Part shown: positions 48,670-60,467 of the stretch, one piece after another
Numbering within the stretch: position 1 is the stretch's first letter
Layout: each line of letters begins with the position of its first letter
Origin: Erodium maritimum
Lineage: Eukaryota > Streptophyta > Magnoliopsida > Geraniales > Geraniaceae
Direction of reading: 5' to 3'
DNA length: 64,000 nucleotides
NCBI GenBank assembly: GCA_963921825.1
Contig: OY997593.1
Span: 63,720,039-63,784,038 of the forward strand
Position numbers and translations under genes: made by a program
Notes under the pieces: model-generated
The model's database searches: none
The model's input: the letters and a program-made list of their open reading frames with translations, nothing else
What the model was told of the DNA's origin: nothing

Positions 48670-49080
48670 CACTACAAGAAAAATTAGCTTATGTGACTCC
48701 AGTAAGGATTCGTAGATGCTTCTTATGTAGTTGTAGAGGTTCCTTAGTAACCTCTACGACGCCATAACATTGAGTCGCATCGTTTGGTCGTCGTCAATCA
48801 CCTCTACGACGACATTCATTGCAATCGTAGTAGTTAAAGCCTCTACGACGCCATATAAATTGTCGGAGAGGGGAATGACTCCTACGACGACATAAATAAC
48901 GTCAGAAAAGTATTATGTCATAACCTTTGCGACTGCATAAATGGAGTCGCAAAGGATATGACATACAATCCTCTACGACCCCATTTACGTAGTCGCAAAA
49001 AGTTGTATGGGATATCCTTTACGACTACATAGATGGGGTCGTAGCATTTTTTTATGGAATCGCTGAAGTTTAATACTACA
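48670..49080. mobile_element. CACTA (En/Spm) element, left end and sub-terminal repeats
   Basis: Starts CACTACAAGAAAAATTAG, the standard plant CACTA terminus. It is followed by about 350 bp of short direct and inverted sub-terminal repeats built on CCTCTACGACG and GTCGTAG. The right terminus (TTTTCTTGTAGTG) was not found in the window, so only the left end is certain. The MULE at 49191 may lie inside it. Confidence 0.8.
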
Positions 49081-49190
49081 TTAAAAAATATATATATATA
49101 TATTTTTAAAACGTGCACTCAAACATGCAAAACCTGTACAAAATGACAATTCAAATAATAATGAGAGAATAGTAATAGTATATCAGGCAG

Positions 49191-50562
49191 CGAGGAGAAA
49201 TCTGGTGAGAACCATGTTTTAACGTAGGAACCGCGAGAACCAATGTAAGCCATCCATTTTAGGAATGGATGGATGAGATTCAATTGAGTAGTTGACTTGT
49301 TGACTGCAAAAAACAGCATTTTTTAGTAAGTGGTAAGCGTTTTTTAGTAAAACTATCATATTACTTTTTTTAACCAATTCACTAATTTAATTTTTCCCGC
49401 TTCGATTGAACTCCGATTGGCTTCAAACTTGCGCCATTAGTTTTGTTTTTTTAAGGGCTTTCAATCAAGATCAGTCGTGAATATATTTTGAATCACGAAA
49501 AAAAATTATTTCGGGGTTGATTTTTTTAAAAAAAATCTGGGTAATTTTTATCAACACTTTGCTATGGATTTATCAACACTTTTACACAGGTTTTATCAAC
49601 ACTTTACACTGGTTTTATCACCTCATTTTCCAAAAATGATCATGATTTTATCACCTCATCGCGTGCTTTTTATGAACACTAGTTTTATCAACACTACACA
49701 CTAGGTTTATCATTCAAATTACGTGTGTTTTATCACCCCCATCACATGTTTTTTTGAAGCACAAAAAAATATATTTTAGGGCTGGTTTTTAAAGAAATTA
49801 TATATGGGGAATTTTTATCAACACTTTGCTCTGGGTTTATCAACACTTTACCCTGGTTTTATCAACATTTTACACTGGTTTTATCACCGCATTCTCCAAA
49901 ACTGATCATGATTTTTATCATCTCATCACATGTTTTTTTATGAACACCAGTTTTATCAACACTAAACACTAGATTTATCATTGAATTACGTGTTTTTATC
50001 ACCTCATCACAAGTTTTTTTATCAACGTTAAACTCTAGTGTATCACACTTATTATCAAAATTGAAAATGGTTTTTATCACCTCATTATTTGTTTCTTATC
50101 ACCTCATTACATGTTTTTTATCAACATTTAGCACTAGTTTGGTTTGGTACTCCGGTATAAAACATTTATTAGTGAAAATTTATCAACGCTCAACATTATT
50201 TTTATCACCTTGATATAAATTTTTATTTCTGTGCTTCAAAATATATTCATGACTGATCTTGATTTAAAGCCCTTGAAAAAAGAAAAATATTGGCGCAAGT
50301 TTGAAGTTAATCGGAGTTCAAACGAATCGGGAAATATTAAATTAGTGAATTGGTGAAGAAGAAAATTGACACTTGTCCACATGGCACCATGCTATTACAA
50401 TTATGCCCTTGCTTGTGTGAGAATGGATGAAAGTGGCGTGTATGTGGTTTGAATTGGGGTGATGATGTGGCATTTTGATGAGTGTTAGATCATATGTGAG
50501 AGTGGCTAGGATTGGTTCTCACAGTTCCTATGTTAAGAGTGGTTCTCAATAGATTTCTCCTC
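49191..50562. mobile_element. Long-TIR Mutator-like element with internal TTTATCAACAC repeats
   Basis: A 1372-bp element flanked by 9-bp duplications ATCAGGCAG (49182-49190; 50563-50571). The inverted ends begin GAGGAGAAATCT, then share GAGAACCA blocks and a second strong block (49380-49500 against 50235-50370). The centre (about 49540-50235) is an array of diverged units of TTTATCAACACTTT and TTTTATCACCTCAT. It has no ORF. Confidence 0.82.
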
Positions 50563-50629
50563 ATCAGGCAGTAGTAGTCTCAAACAAGCAAATATTAATA
50601 TCCACAACGAAACAAAATTCAAATCAATA

Positions 50630-51250
50630 AAACAAAATTAATTGTCATCACTACATAAGATCAGACAATGTTCATGAAGTTGCTCATACGAGAAATGGAC
50701 CATCACCTGTTTGATCCTTCCCGTGTCCTCCACCGCTAGTTGGAGCCTGCAATAGAAATAGTTAACTAGTTGGATTCTGAGTCGACCGCCCCTTTCCTGT
50801 CTCATAGTGTTTATATCTACTTTCAAGAACCTCCTTATCTTGTTGCCCAACCGTCAATCCACTGACTCGTTTCTAGCCCCCGGCTGGAGGTCATAGACAC
50901 AGACCCATAGTAAGGTATGGGTGAATGGGATCTATTTTGGAGACAGTCGTAGGTCTACTCGAGTTAGTGCCAACATCGAGTAATGAAAGTCCTAGGATTC
51001 CTTGTCAAGGAATCTTTACAGTTCCATTTCCGAACAGCGGAAGAATATGAGGATGCGAGCCCACATGTTTCGAACCTCCTCCGTCGGTAGATCCCATTAG
51101 GCTCGCATGACTCCACCCACTGCTTAGATATTTCCTTCTTTTTACCTAAGAACACGAATCCAATAAAAATGGATATCACCCCCTTTCTATCTCATCTTAT
51201 GGGATGATAAGTTCTGTAAGAGACATGTTGCCTAGGCCCTAGTAGATCCC
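50630..51250 (-). mobile_element. Degenerate LINE ORF1 / DUF4283 fragment
   Basis: Minus-strand reading gives WVCVYDLQPGARNESVD, RLGNKIRRFLKVDINTMRQERGGRLRI and VHFSYEQLHEHCL. This follows the DUF4283 to zinc-knuckle order of plant LINE ORF1. The frame is interrupted. It is a third DUF4283 locus, not closely like the 7-kb or 26-kb copies. Confidence 0.6.
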
Positions 51251-53700
51251 TGAGACCCTCTACTATGGGAGTTGTAGTTGTCGTCGATCTATATCTCCGA
51301 GGAACAACCTTGGGTCTAAAAGGAGCACCACCCCATACTGCCCTTCCATGGTTTGCCCAATCAAGAAATAATGTCTCTGAGGGAAGAAGTTTAGTACATG
51401 TGGGTGATTATTATTTTTCTTGTCGCCGCCGTCGCTCGAAGCGTGAAGTTTATTTGGTTGGGAGACCCTCTTGCATAATGGTCGTTTCGCAACCCAAATT
51501 GATTCTCTAAGATCACAGACATGATGAGCATAAAGGAGTGACATAATTAAAGAGTGACGTCGTTAAAAAAAGAGACAAACATAACGACGCGGATTATTTG
51601 GAAAGTGAAAACATTTAATGGAGGGTTTATACACCGCTATACATTATCATTTGTTTTGAATCCCTTACAAATATTTTTATTTCACAATTACTTACATGTG
51701 ACCAAAAACTACGTAACCTCAGAATTGACATGGTCAAACATGTTCGATTATTATTGTACATATATCATATATATGATATGGCATGTGTGGTTTGGAATAA
51801 AAGCAATGTAGCACAATACTTGAGCAACCGATGCTTAACTATATCTTCTGGTCACGTTAATTTTGTTGGAGGGTAATAAAAAACTCTCTCTGAAAATTTG
51901 ACTGTGCGTTCATGTTCTTCAAACCACAACTGTCACCATCGATAATCGATCGGGTTTCGGTGTGGGGGTTGCCAATAGAGGTTGGCTTTACTCGTCCGCC
52001 ACCGACCAACAGTCATCTCCTCCCCTTCCTTTCAACCTCAACCATGATTTACGCCAAGCTCCTTCCCAAAACCTGCGACGAGCTTCAAAGATTCCCCCCT
52101 CTCGTTGGTCATCGGCCTCTTTGATCCTTTGGAGGCCACTATGTCACCGGGTCAGGCTTCCTCTCTCGGGGTCCGACAATTGCAGATTTACTGATCTAGA
52201 TCTGAGCTTGACTCCCCCGAGACGAGCCTCGCTAAAGAGGGTTCAGTTCTAGCAGAAACGGTGTGCAACGGAGCCACTCTTCAAGGATGTGCTTGCCGCG
52301 TTCTTCTCTGACCGCGACTCGCTGGAGTTTTTTAGGCAGACTGGGCCCGCCACCCGTAAATCTCCTCGCAGCTTTACCAGAATCTACCGTCAGTAAGCTT
52401 CCCCCTCCTCCTTGTTTCAAACACCGAGTCTAAGAGACTACATCGAGCCTCCAAGATTACTCCAATATCGATCTCCACAACTTATGGCCTCGATTTATCG
52501 AGGTTTGATTCTGGTAAAGTATTGCCAACCGAACACCCACACAAGCAGGTTGGAGAAGATGTTGGAGCAGTACAGTCGATGGATTTAGGATCCGCGGGGA
52601 GGGACGATAGGATGATGTCTGTTTCCATTGCACCCAATGTCGGGTTATTCCGGCAATTCAAGACGTATCGACATTACGAGGATGCTCCACTACGAAAACT
52701 ATGAGCTTCAGGAGACTCGGCATCATAGACTTCTTAGTCTCGGTGTTTCGGTGTATTGTCTGCTTCATAATTATTGCACTTCTTGTTTATGCTTTTAGGA
52801 TTCAGATTCATTGTTTAGTTAAGTTTAGGGCATGTTGGATTCATAGTAATATTTTTCGTTTATTTGAAATGTTCGTAATGAGATGTCCTCGAGTCCATGA
52901 GCGTCAAACTAACTACAATCATTCCGAACATTATTCCGGAATCAAGAGTTTTTCAGTCATATAATGTATTGATTTCATTGTAAAATAATGCACTTCACTC
53001 GTTTTAAAAAAAAAAACTATATCTTCTCGTCCCTGTTTCGCTGCATTTCCTAAAATAACATGTCCGAAGGCAAAACATAAAAGTGGTGCCGAAAACACGG
53101 GGTTTTGTTTTTCAGAGTAATTTTGTATCCCATTCCCATGTGGCACTGCACTGCCATATACATAAATATTAAACGTTTCCCCAGTTTCTAGGTAACGTCT
53201 TGTCTTAAAATGCAATATTGGTCCATTATAACGGTCCAGTGCATGTATTTATGAGGCCCATCCATTAGTGAAGGTGATGGTAATGGTATATTATACTTAT
53301 ACATATAAACTAAATTTAATTTAATTGCTGGGTCATGTCGGCCAGTTCAACGACTCCACATGGAGTTGTTGAATAGGTAGGTCCGAAAAGAATCTAAAAC
53401 AATCGATGAGTTTTGTTAGACTGAATTTATTTTATCGTTATATTACATTCTTAGATAATCTTGTTTTAGATAATATATACTACTTTATGTGAATGGAAAA
53501 AAAATATTATTTGTATATCTAATGTTGTGTAGGATAGCCCCCTTTGTAATTGAATATAATTATTACTAGAGTTTTGACTTTGACGTTAGGCAATTTGTGT
53601 GGGTAAGCAATTAGGTGACCAAACCGGCAAAACCGCCTCCATGGCTGGATGTGCAGGAGCAGTTGGGTCCCGGGCCCACACGCGTGATCAAATCATGGAC
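51251..53700. other. Unrecognised intergenic DNA
   Basis: Short ORFs only. 51900-52450 is GC-richer and may be a dead repeat or captured sequence, but I cannot name it. 52960-53600 is AT-rich. No gene is supported. Confidence 0.35.
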
Positions 53701-53927
53701 CCACCTGTCGGCTGACCCGACTTCGAAACGAATCCCTGCTATATAAATGGGCTACGATGAGTCACAGGGCTTAACCCCCAAAGAAGCCCATTACTGCTTT
53801 GTTTCCAGCCCATCAATGACCACGACGTGGTTTACATAATTGTCACTGGATGTACTCAGCGGCTGTGAGGTTATCTGGTGAGTAGTGTATGTAGAGTGAC
53901 GAAGTGTTTGTAAAGGTACCGTTCTAA

Positions 53928-56175
53928 GAGCAAGCACAACAGAACGGCCCCGCTCCCGCGCCGTGGCGTTCGCTGGCCGGGCGCGCGGGCCGTTCCGCTG
54001 TGGAGGCGCTCCCCATTCTCGCGCTCCCGCTCCCCTCTCGTTGGTCGGGCGCGCTGGACGCGCCGGCGCGACTTCTGCTACGCTGGCAACGTGTGGCGCT
54101 GCCACGTGCCCCGACCGTTGGCACTAACGGCTAGTTTTTTTTTTTAAATTCAAAAATCAGCAAAAAAAACCCATATAAATACCCCTCTCCTCTCATTTTT
54201 TTCACACCACTTTCTACTTCAACTATCCAACTTCACTCTCTCCTTCCCAAATTCTCCTCTCTCGTTTCAATTATTCTCGTGAAAAATGTCGGGCGACGCT
54301 GGGTCTCGTGCACAGTCAGCTGCTGACGAAGTAGGATTCACCGAGGACGAACTGACACGAGGTTTCGGAGACATTCTAACGGGCAATCGCTCCAACTCCC
54401 CAAACTCGAACCCGGGGTCGAGTTCAGGTAAGTGCAAACTTATTATTTATGTAACGTAATTTTTTTACTTAATTTATTGTATTAATGCATTGTATTTATT
54501 TTTTAATTATTTTATTATATTAATACATTGTGTTACAATTTGCGCTTAATTTATTGTATTAAATTTTTTTATTAGGGCAATACCGTCCCCAACATTTCCA
54601 AATGGCGCCAGGGTTCCAAGTGCCATCACAATGGGGCATGCCCCCACAAGGTTTCCAGACGCCACTGTTCCAAGTGCCATCACAATGGGGCATGCCACCC
54701 CAATTATACAACTACGAGGGTCATCCACTACCCGACGTACAAACCCCCCAACCATCCATCCTCTGTCGAACCTTCCCAACGACGAGCCCGAGCCCCTGCC
54801 CGAGCCCGAGCCCAACCCGAAGAACCAGATCCGGAGGGTCGGACATTCAGCAAGGAGGAGGACCACCACCTCATAACTTGCTGGTTGAGCACTACAAAAG
54901 ACGCCGTCAAGGGCAACTCTCAAACCGACAACACATTCTGGTGCGAAGTGCAGAGGAAATACAACTCCAAGGGAGGTTACCCACATCGCCGCTAGGAAGC
55001 TATCAAGAAACGTTGGCTCAGAGGTTCCAGCCAGGCAAGGAGGATGCTCGGCTATTTGAAGAGGTCCAAGGCCGAGAATCCGAGCGGCGCAAACCCGGAA
55101 GAGCACTTGAGACGTGCGAAGAAAATATGGGAGGATGATGGGAAAGTGGTGAAAGACCATCCAATAAAGTTCGACCTGGATCATTGGGTCATGAGGCTCG
55201 AGGGAAATACGAAGTTCAGTGCCTAGGAGGGCACAATGGGAACTGTCCGCAGTTAGGTACACCAACAACGACAACGGTTGGATGAGGCTGGGGCTTACAA
55301 CTCAACCCCACCCACAAGCACATGGGAGAAGGGCACATATCTCAGTGGTGAGTCCCAACCACCAGAATGGGGAGGAAGCGAGAACTACGAGGGGACTCAG
55401 GTCCCTCTCAGCGACACACCCCCATCCCCTGAGGCCGCCCCAAGTCCCCCTCGCCGACCGCAAGGGAAGAAGGCAGCGAAGGCCGCAAAGAAGGGGACCG
55501 TCCTCACGACCCAAATGCTTGCCTTCGCCGAACTGGAACGTGCACGAATGGAGGCTGAACGTGCACGGTTGGAGGCTCAACGTTCACGTGGCGAACAACA
55601 TGCAGAAAAGTATCGCATGATACAGACATTAACCCAACAGTGGGAAGCAAACCTCGCCACCGACAAGTCCCTGGTGGGGACGGATACATCTTCATACGAC
55701 GAAGAGGCTATGGCAGACTATAAGTTTTGCAAGTCCCAACTGCGACAACTCATATCTACCCTTCAAGCCCAAATTGATGATCTTCGAAGACAACCCCCAC
55801 CACCGGATGTCGACCCAACAGAGGATGATTCTTAAACTTGTATTTTGTTTTGGGTTGTATTAAAAGGGGTTGAATAAAATTAGAAGTTCATTTATATTCG
55901 TGTTGAATTTATTAATTATTGATTGTCATTAATTATTTATTTCCATTTTTAAAAAAATTATGACTAAATTAAAAGGTTTCTGATAACGAATTAAATAAAA
56001 CAGGAAAATATCAAATAATAATCCAGTCAGCACTGTTCTGCACTCCCAGGACCTCAAGGTCCTTTCTGTTGCAAAACACCCACTTTTCTGCACTCCCACT
56101 CCCTCACTTTTGTCCAGTCAGCACAAGTTCTGCACTCTCACTCCCTGACCAAGGTCCTTTCTGTTGTTCATGCTC
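53928..56175 (+). mobile_element. PIF/Harbinger element 1, carrying only the MYB/SANT ORF1
   Basis: A 2248-bp element with inverted ends GAGCAAGCACAACAGAACGG (left) and GAGCATGAACAACAGAAAGG (right, read inward). It is flanked by TAA at 53925-53927 and 56176-56178. The left ~200 bp are very GC-rich, followed by a TATA box (CCATATAAATACC, about 54170). The right ~170 bp hold several TTCTGCACTCCCA repeats. The only gene is the SANT-type ORF1; no transposase is present. Confidence 0.85.
54286..55835 (+). pseudogene. Harbinger ORF1 (MYB/SANT-like DNA-binding protein), damaged
   Basis: Two exons, 54286-54427 and 54576-55835. Start MSGDAGSRAQSAADEVGF; a Gln/Pro-rich part with a duplicated FQVPSQWGMPPQ; a SANT/trihelix domain (FSKEEDHHLITCWLSTTKDAVKG, NTFWCEVQRKYNS, about 54832-55130); and a C-terminal charged coiled coil (LERARMEAERARLEAQRSR) ending PTEDDS. 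This is the partner that helps Harbinger transposase reach DNA and the nucleus. It is broken by a frame change before the SANT part and by in-frame stops at 54993, 55224 and 55254. Confidence 0.8.
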
Positions 56176-56178
56176 TAA

Positions 56179-58315
56179 GAGCATGTACAACGGGTCGCAC
56201 CCGCGCCCCACTCCGCGCGCGCCCGGACCGCGGCACGCAGGCCGACCCGCTGTGGAGGCCCAAAAATGCGCGCCCGTGCCCCAATTTCGCGCCCCCGCCC
56301 CCCGATACGCGTGCCCCGTCTCCTTCCCGCTGGCCGGTCCCGCTCCCTGCGCGCCGTCGCTGGCGTGGCAGCCTGTGGCTGCGCCACGTGGCCAGACCAT
56401 TGGCAACGGTCATGTTGCTAACGGCTTTTTTTTTAATTCAAAAATCAACTAAAAAACCCTATAAATACCCATCTTCACTCTCATTTTTTCCACACCACTC
56501 TATACTTTCACTCTTTCATAATCAATTCCTACTTGCTATTTTTGAAAATGTCCGACGACGAGGTTATGTCCGACGCTGAGGAGATGACGTACGAGGAGCT
56601 GGCTCCCCGGATGCCGACGCATGCGGAGATGGCAGCTCAACTGCCGACATATGAGGAGATGGCAGCCCAAATGCGGCAAGTTGCGCGACGATTCCGGCGG
56701 ATGATGGAGAGGCAGATGCAGAGAGTAATGCCAAGGGTCCAGAGGGCCATGCGTGGGGAACCAATGCGCCGAGAGATTAACAAAAATCGTGCGGAAGCCC
56801 ACATGCAGTTGATGGCGAACTATTTTGTCGAACAACCCCTATATGGCCCTGAAATGTTCAGGCGTCGGTTCCGTATGTGCAGACCACTTTTCCAACGGCT
56901 TATGAACGCGGTGAATGCTCACGACCCTTACTTCGTTTCATGGAGGCTCGACGCTGCCTCACGGTCGGGCTTATCAACGGAGCAGAAGTGCACCACCGCT
57001 ATACGGATGCTTGCGTATGGGTCCTCGGCCGATTCATTGGACGAAACTCTGCGCATTGGGGTAAGCACCATACTTGAATGTTTACGTAAGTTTTGCAAGG
57101 CCGTCATTCAGGTATTCGAAGCCGAGTACGAGCGTACTCCGACACCGGCGGACATGGACCACTTACTCCGAGAAGGGTACAGACGAGGGTTTCCCGGAAT
57201 GGCGGGGAGTCTTGACTGTATGCATTGGAAGTGGAAGAACTGCCCAACCGAAGAGCAGGGAGCCCATGGACGGGGAGATCACCACGGGGACAAGACGATT
57301 CTGCTTGAAGCTGTAGCGTCCCGTGATTTATGGATTTGGCATGCATTTTTCGGGATGGCTGGATCGAACAACGACATCAACGTCCTCAACCACAACCACC
57401 TATTCCTAGACGCTTACTACGGCCATGATCTAGCTGTGGAGTACGAGATCAACGGGCACCGGTACAACCGACCTTATTACTTGGTGGACAACATTTACCC
57501 ATCATACGCACGGTTCGTGAAGACTATTCGGCATCCCTTCGAGCCCAAAGAGAAGTTGTTTGCTAAATGTCAAGAAGGTGCTCGAAAAGATGTTGAAAGG
57601 GCTTTTGGAGTACTTCAAGCAAGGTGGCACATCATTTCCCGTCACGCTCGGTCTTGGAGCGCAGACTTTTTGGCTGATATCATGCACACTTGCATAATTC
57701 TACACAACATGATTGTAGAGGATGAGCGCGACCGGTACGAGTATGGGGAGGAGGGGTTGTTGTGGGCGCAACCTCAAGAAATGCCGAATTTGACACCACC
57801 GGAACGATGACACCACAGAGGGCCATTGGAATACCAGGGACTTGTGGATGCTCAACAAAGTGTCATAGATTCTGAGATCCACCATCAACTACAACAAGAT
57901 CTTATGGAGCACTTATGGGATCGATTTGGAGCTGGTTTCCATGACGACGAGTAGTCGTTTGTGCTCTTGGAGCTGGGTTTTTTGGTGTTGTATTAAAACA
58001 GGGTTGAATAAAATTAGAAGTTCATTTATATTCGTGTTGAATTTATTTATTCAGTATTGATTGTCAATGCTTATTTTTGTTCCAAAATTGTTTAAATTAT
58101 GACTAAATTAAACGGTTTCTGATAACGAATGAAATAAAACAGGAAAATATCAAATAATAATCCAGTCAGCACTGTTCTGCACTCCCAGGGCCTCAGGGGT
58201 CCTTTCTGTTGTAGAACACCCCCTTTTCTGCACTCCCACTCCCTGACTTTTGTCCAGTCAGCACAAGGGCCTCAGGGCCAGAGCCTCACGCAGGGCCGAC
58301 CCGTTGTACATGCTC
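56179..58315 (+). mobile_element. PIF/Harbinger element 2, carrying only the transposase
   Basis: A 2137-bp element with ends GAGCATGTACAACGGGTCG in both directions, with TAA on each side (56176-56178; 58316-58318). It has the same GC-rich left part, TATA box (CCTATAAATACCC, about 56457), right part with GTTGAATAAAATTAGAAG and TTCTGCACTCCCA repeats as element 1. The single gene is the transposase. It touches elements 1 and 3 with only TAA between. Confidence 0.88.
56548..57954 (+). pseudogene. PIF/Harbinger DDE transposase, one in-frame stop
   Basis: Starts MSDDEVMSDAEEM; a repeated MPTHAEMAAQLPTYEEMAAQ segment and an Arg-rich part follow. The DDE_Tnp_4 domain has catalytic Asp in GSLDCMHWKW, Asp in LVDNIYP and Glu in RKDVERAFGVLQARW. 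The reading is open to a TGA at 57808-57810 where element 3 has TGG (Trp). The same frame continues to the family end GAGFHDDE at 57954 (468 residues in all). The loss is only the last 48 residues, outside the DDE core. Confidence 0.9.
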
Positions 58316-58318
58316 TAA

Positions 58319-60464
58319 GAGCATGAACAACAGAAAGGACCTTGGTGAGGGAGTGGGAGTGCAGAACTTGTGCTGACTGGACAAAAGTGAGGTCCTGGGA
58401 GTGCAGAAAAGTGGGTGTTTTGCAACAGAAATGCCCTCTGAGGTCTTGGGAGTGCAGAACAGTGCTGACTGGATTATTAATTGATATTTTGCTGTTTTAT
58501 TTAATTCTTTATCAGAAACCGTTTAAATTATTTATAATTTAAACAATTTTGGAAAAAAATAATTAATGATGATAAATAATTCATAAATAAATTTAACACG
58601 AATATAATTGAACTTCTAATTTTATTCAACCCTTTTTAATACAACCCACAAAAAACCAGCTCCAAGAGCACAAACGACTACTCGTCATCATGGAAACCAG
58701 CTCCATATAGACCCCATAAGTGCTCCATAAGATCATATTGTAGTTGATGGCGGGTCTCAGGATTTAGGACACTTTGTTGACAATCAACTCGTTGCTGGTA
58801 TTCCAATGGCCCTCCGTGGTGCCATCGTTCCGGTGGTGTCCAATTCGTCATTTCTGGAGGTTGCGCGTACAACAACTCCTCATCCCTATACTCGTACCGG
58901 TCACGCTCATCCTCTACAATCATGTTGTGTAGAATTATGCAAGTGTGCATGATATCAGCCAAATTGTGGTTGCTCCAACTACGAGCGAGACGGGAAATGA
59001 TGTGCCACCTTGCTTGAAGTACTCCAAAAGCTCTTTCAATATCTTTCCGAACACCTTCTTGGCATTTATCAAAAAACTTCTCTTTTGGCTCGAAGGGATG
59101 CCGAATAGTCTTCACGAACCGTGCCCATATTGGGTAAATGTCGTCCACCAAGTAATAAGGTCGGTCGTACCGATGACCGTTGATCTCGTACTCCACAGCT
59201 AGCTCACGGCCGTAGTAAGCGTCTTGGAATATGTGGATGTTGTTGAGGACGTTGATGTCGTTGTTCGAGCCAGCCATCCCGAAAAATGCATGCCAAATCC
59301 AAAAATCATGGGACGCTACATCTTCAAGCATAATCGTCTTGTCCCCGTGGTGACCTCCCCGTCCATGGGTTCCCTAGTCTTCGGTTGGGCAGGTCTTCCA
59401 CTTTCAATGCATACAGTCAAGACTCCCCGCCATTCTGGGAAACCCTCGGCTGTACCCTTCTCGGAGTAAGCGCTCCATGTCAGTCGGTGTGGGTGTACGC
59501 TCATACTCGGCTCCGAAGACCTCAATGAAGGCCTTGCAAAACTTACATAAACATTCAAGTATGGTGCTTATACCAATGCGCAGAGTTTCGTCCAATGAAT
59601 CGGCCGAGGACCCATACGCAAGCATCCATATAGCGGCGGTGCACTTCTACTCCGTTGATAAGCCCGGCCGTGAGGCAGCGTCTCTCCTCTGTTTGAAGTA
59701 ACTGTCGTGAGCCTTCACCGCATCCATAATCCGTTGGAAAAGTGGTCTGCACATACAGAACCGACGCCTAAACATATCAGGGCCATATAGAGGTTGTTCG
59801 TCAAAATAGTTCCTCATCAATTGGATGTGGGCTTCCGAACGACCTCTGTTAATCTCTCGTCGCATTGGTTCCCCACGGATGGCCCTCTGGACCCTTAACA
59901 TTACTCTCTGCATGTGCCTCTCCATCATCCGCCGGAATCGTCGCTCAACTGGCCGCATTTGGGCTGCCATCTCTTCATATGTCGGCAGTTGGGCTGCCAT
60001 CTCCTCATACGTCGGCATCCGGGGAGCCAGCTCCTCGTACGTCTGAATCTCAACGTCGGACATAACCTCGTCGTCGGACATTTTCGAAAATAGCGAGTAG
60101 AAAGTGAGAATGAAAGAGTGAAAGTAGATAATGGTGTGGGAAAAATGAGGAATGGGGTTGGGTATTTATAGGGTTTCATTTATCTGATTTTTGAATTAAA
60201 AAAAATAGAGCCGTTAACCTGACCGTTGTCAAACGGTCGGATTTGACGACGACACGTGGCGGCACGGGAGAGGACCACGCCATCAGAGGGAGCGAGGAGC
60301 GCGGAGCGAGGCGCGGCCAGCAACCCGGGCGCGAGGAGCGAGGAGGGGACCCGCTGTTTCGGACGCGCGGACCGCGATTTTTCGTCTCCACAGCGGAACG
60401 GTCCGCGGTCCTCGGACCGGACGCGCGTGGATCGAGGAACGGGTACGTTCCGTTGTTCATGGTC
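58319..60464 (-). mobile_element. PIF/Harbinger element 3, transposase only, opposite orientation
   Basis: A 2146-bp element with ends GAGCATGAACAACAGAAAGG and, inward from the right, GACCATGAACAACGGAACG. TAA lies on both sides (58316-58318; 60465-60467). Its plus-strand left end is almost the same as the right end of element 1 in reverse. The GC-rich promoter side is at 60250-60450, about 320 bp from the start of the MurE gene. Confidence 0.87.
58678..60081 (-). pseudogene. PIF/Harbinger DDE transposase, three in-frame stops
   Basis: A single continuous frame of 467 codons from MSDDEVMSDVEIQTYEEL to GAGFHDDE, close to element 2 in sequence. Three stops lie at 59647-59649 (TAG for CAG), 59404-59406 (TGA for TGG) and 59374-59376 (TAG for CAG), with no frameshift. 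The DDE residues are otherwise present (GSLDCMH, VDDIYP, RKDIERAFGVLQARW). Confidence 0.88.
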
Positions 60465-60467
60465 TAA

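Noticed and set aside
49540-50235. CRISPR-like regularly spaced repeats
   Set aside because: The units are diverged, spacing is irregular, and the array lies between MULE inverted ends in a plant nuclear genome.
51912-52252. Two overlapping plus-strand ORFs that could be a gene
   Set aside because: No codon consistency, splice signals or family motif; probably a dead repeat.
54546-55274. 242-residue minus-strand ORF
   Set aside because: It is antisense to the SANT ORF1 of Harbinger element 1, which has the recognisable domain; the antisense protein is low-complexity with no family pattern.
56548-57954. Domesticated transposase host gene (ALP1/HARBI1-like)
   Set aside because: It lies inside an element with inverted ends and TAA duplications, has a near-identical neighbour and an in-frame stop, so it is a recent transposon gene.
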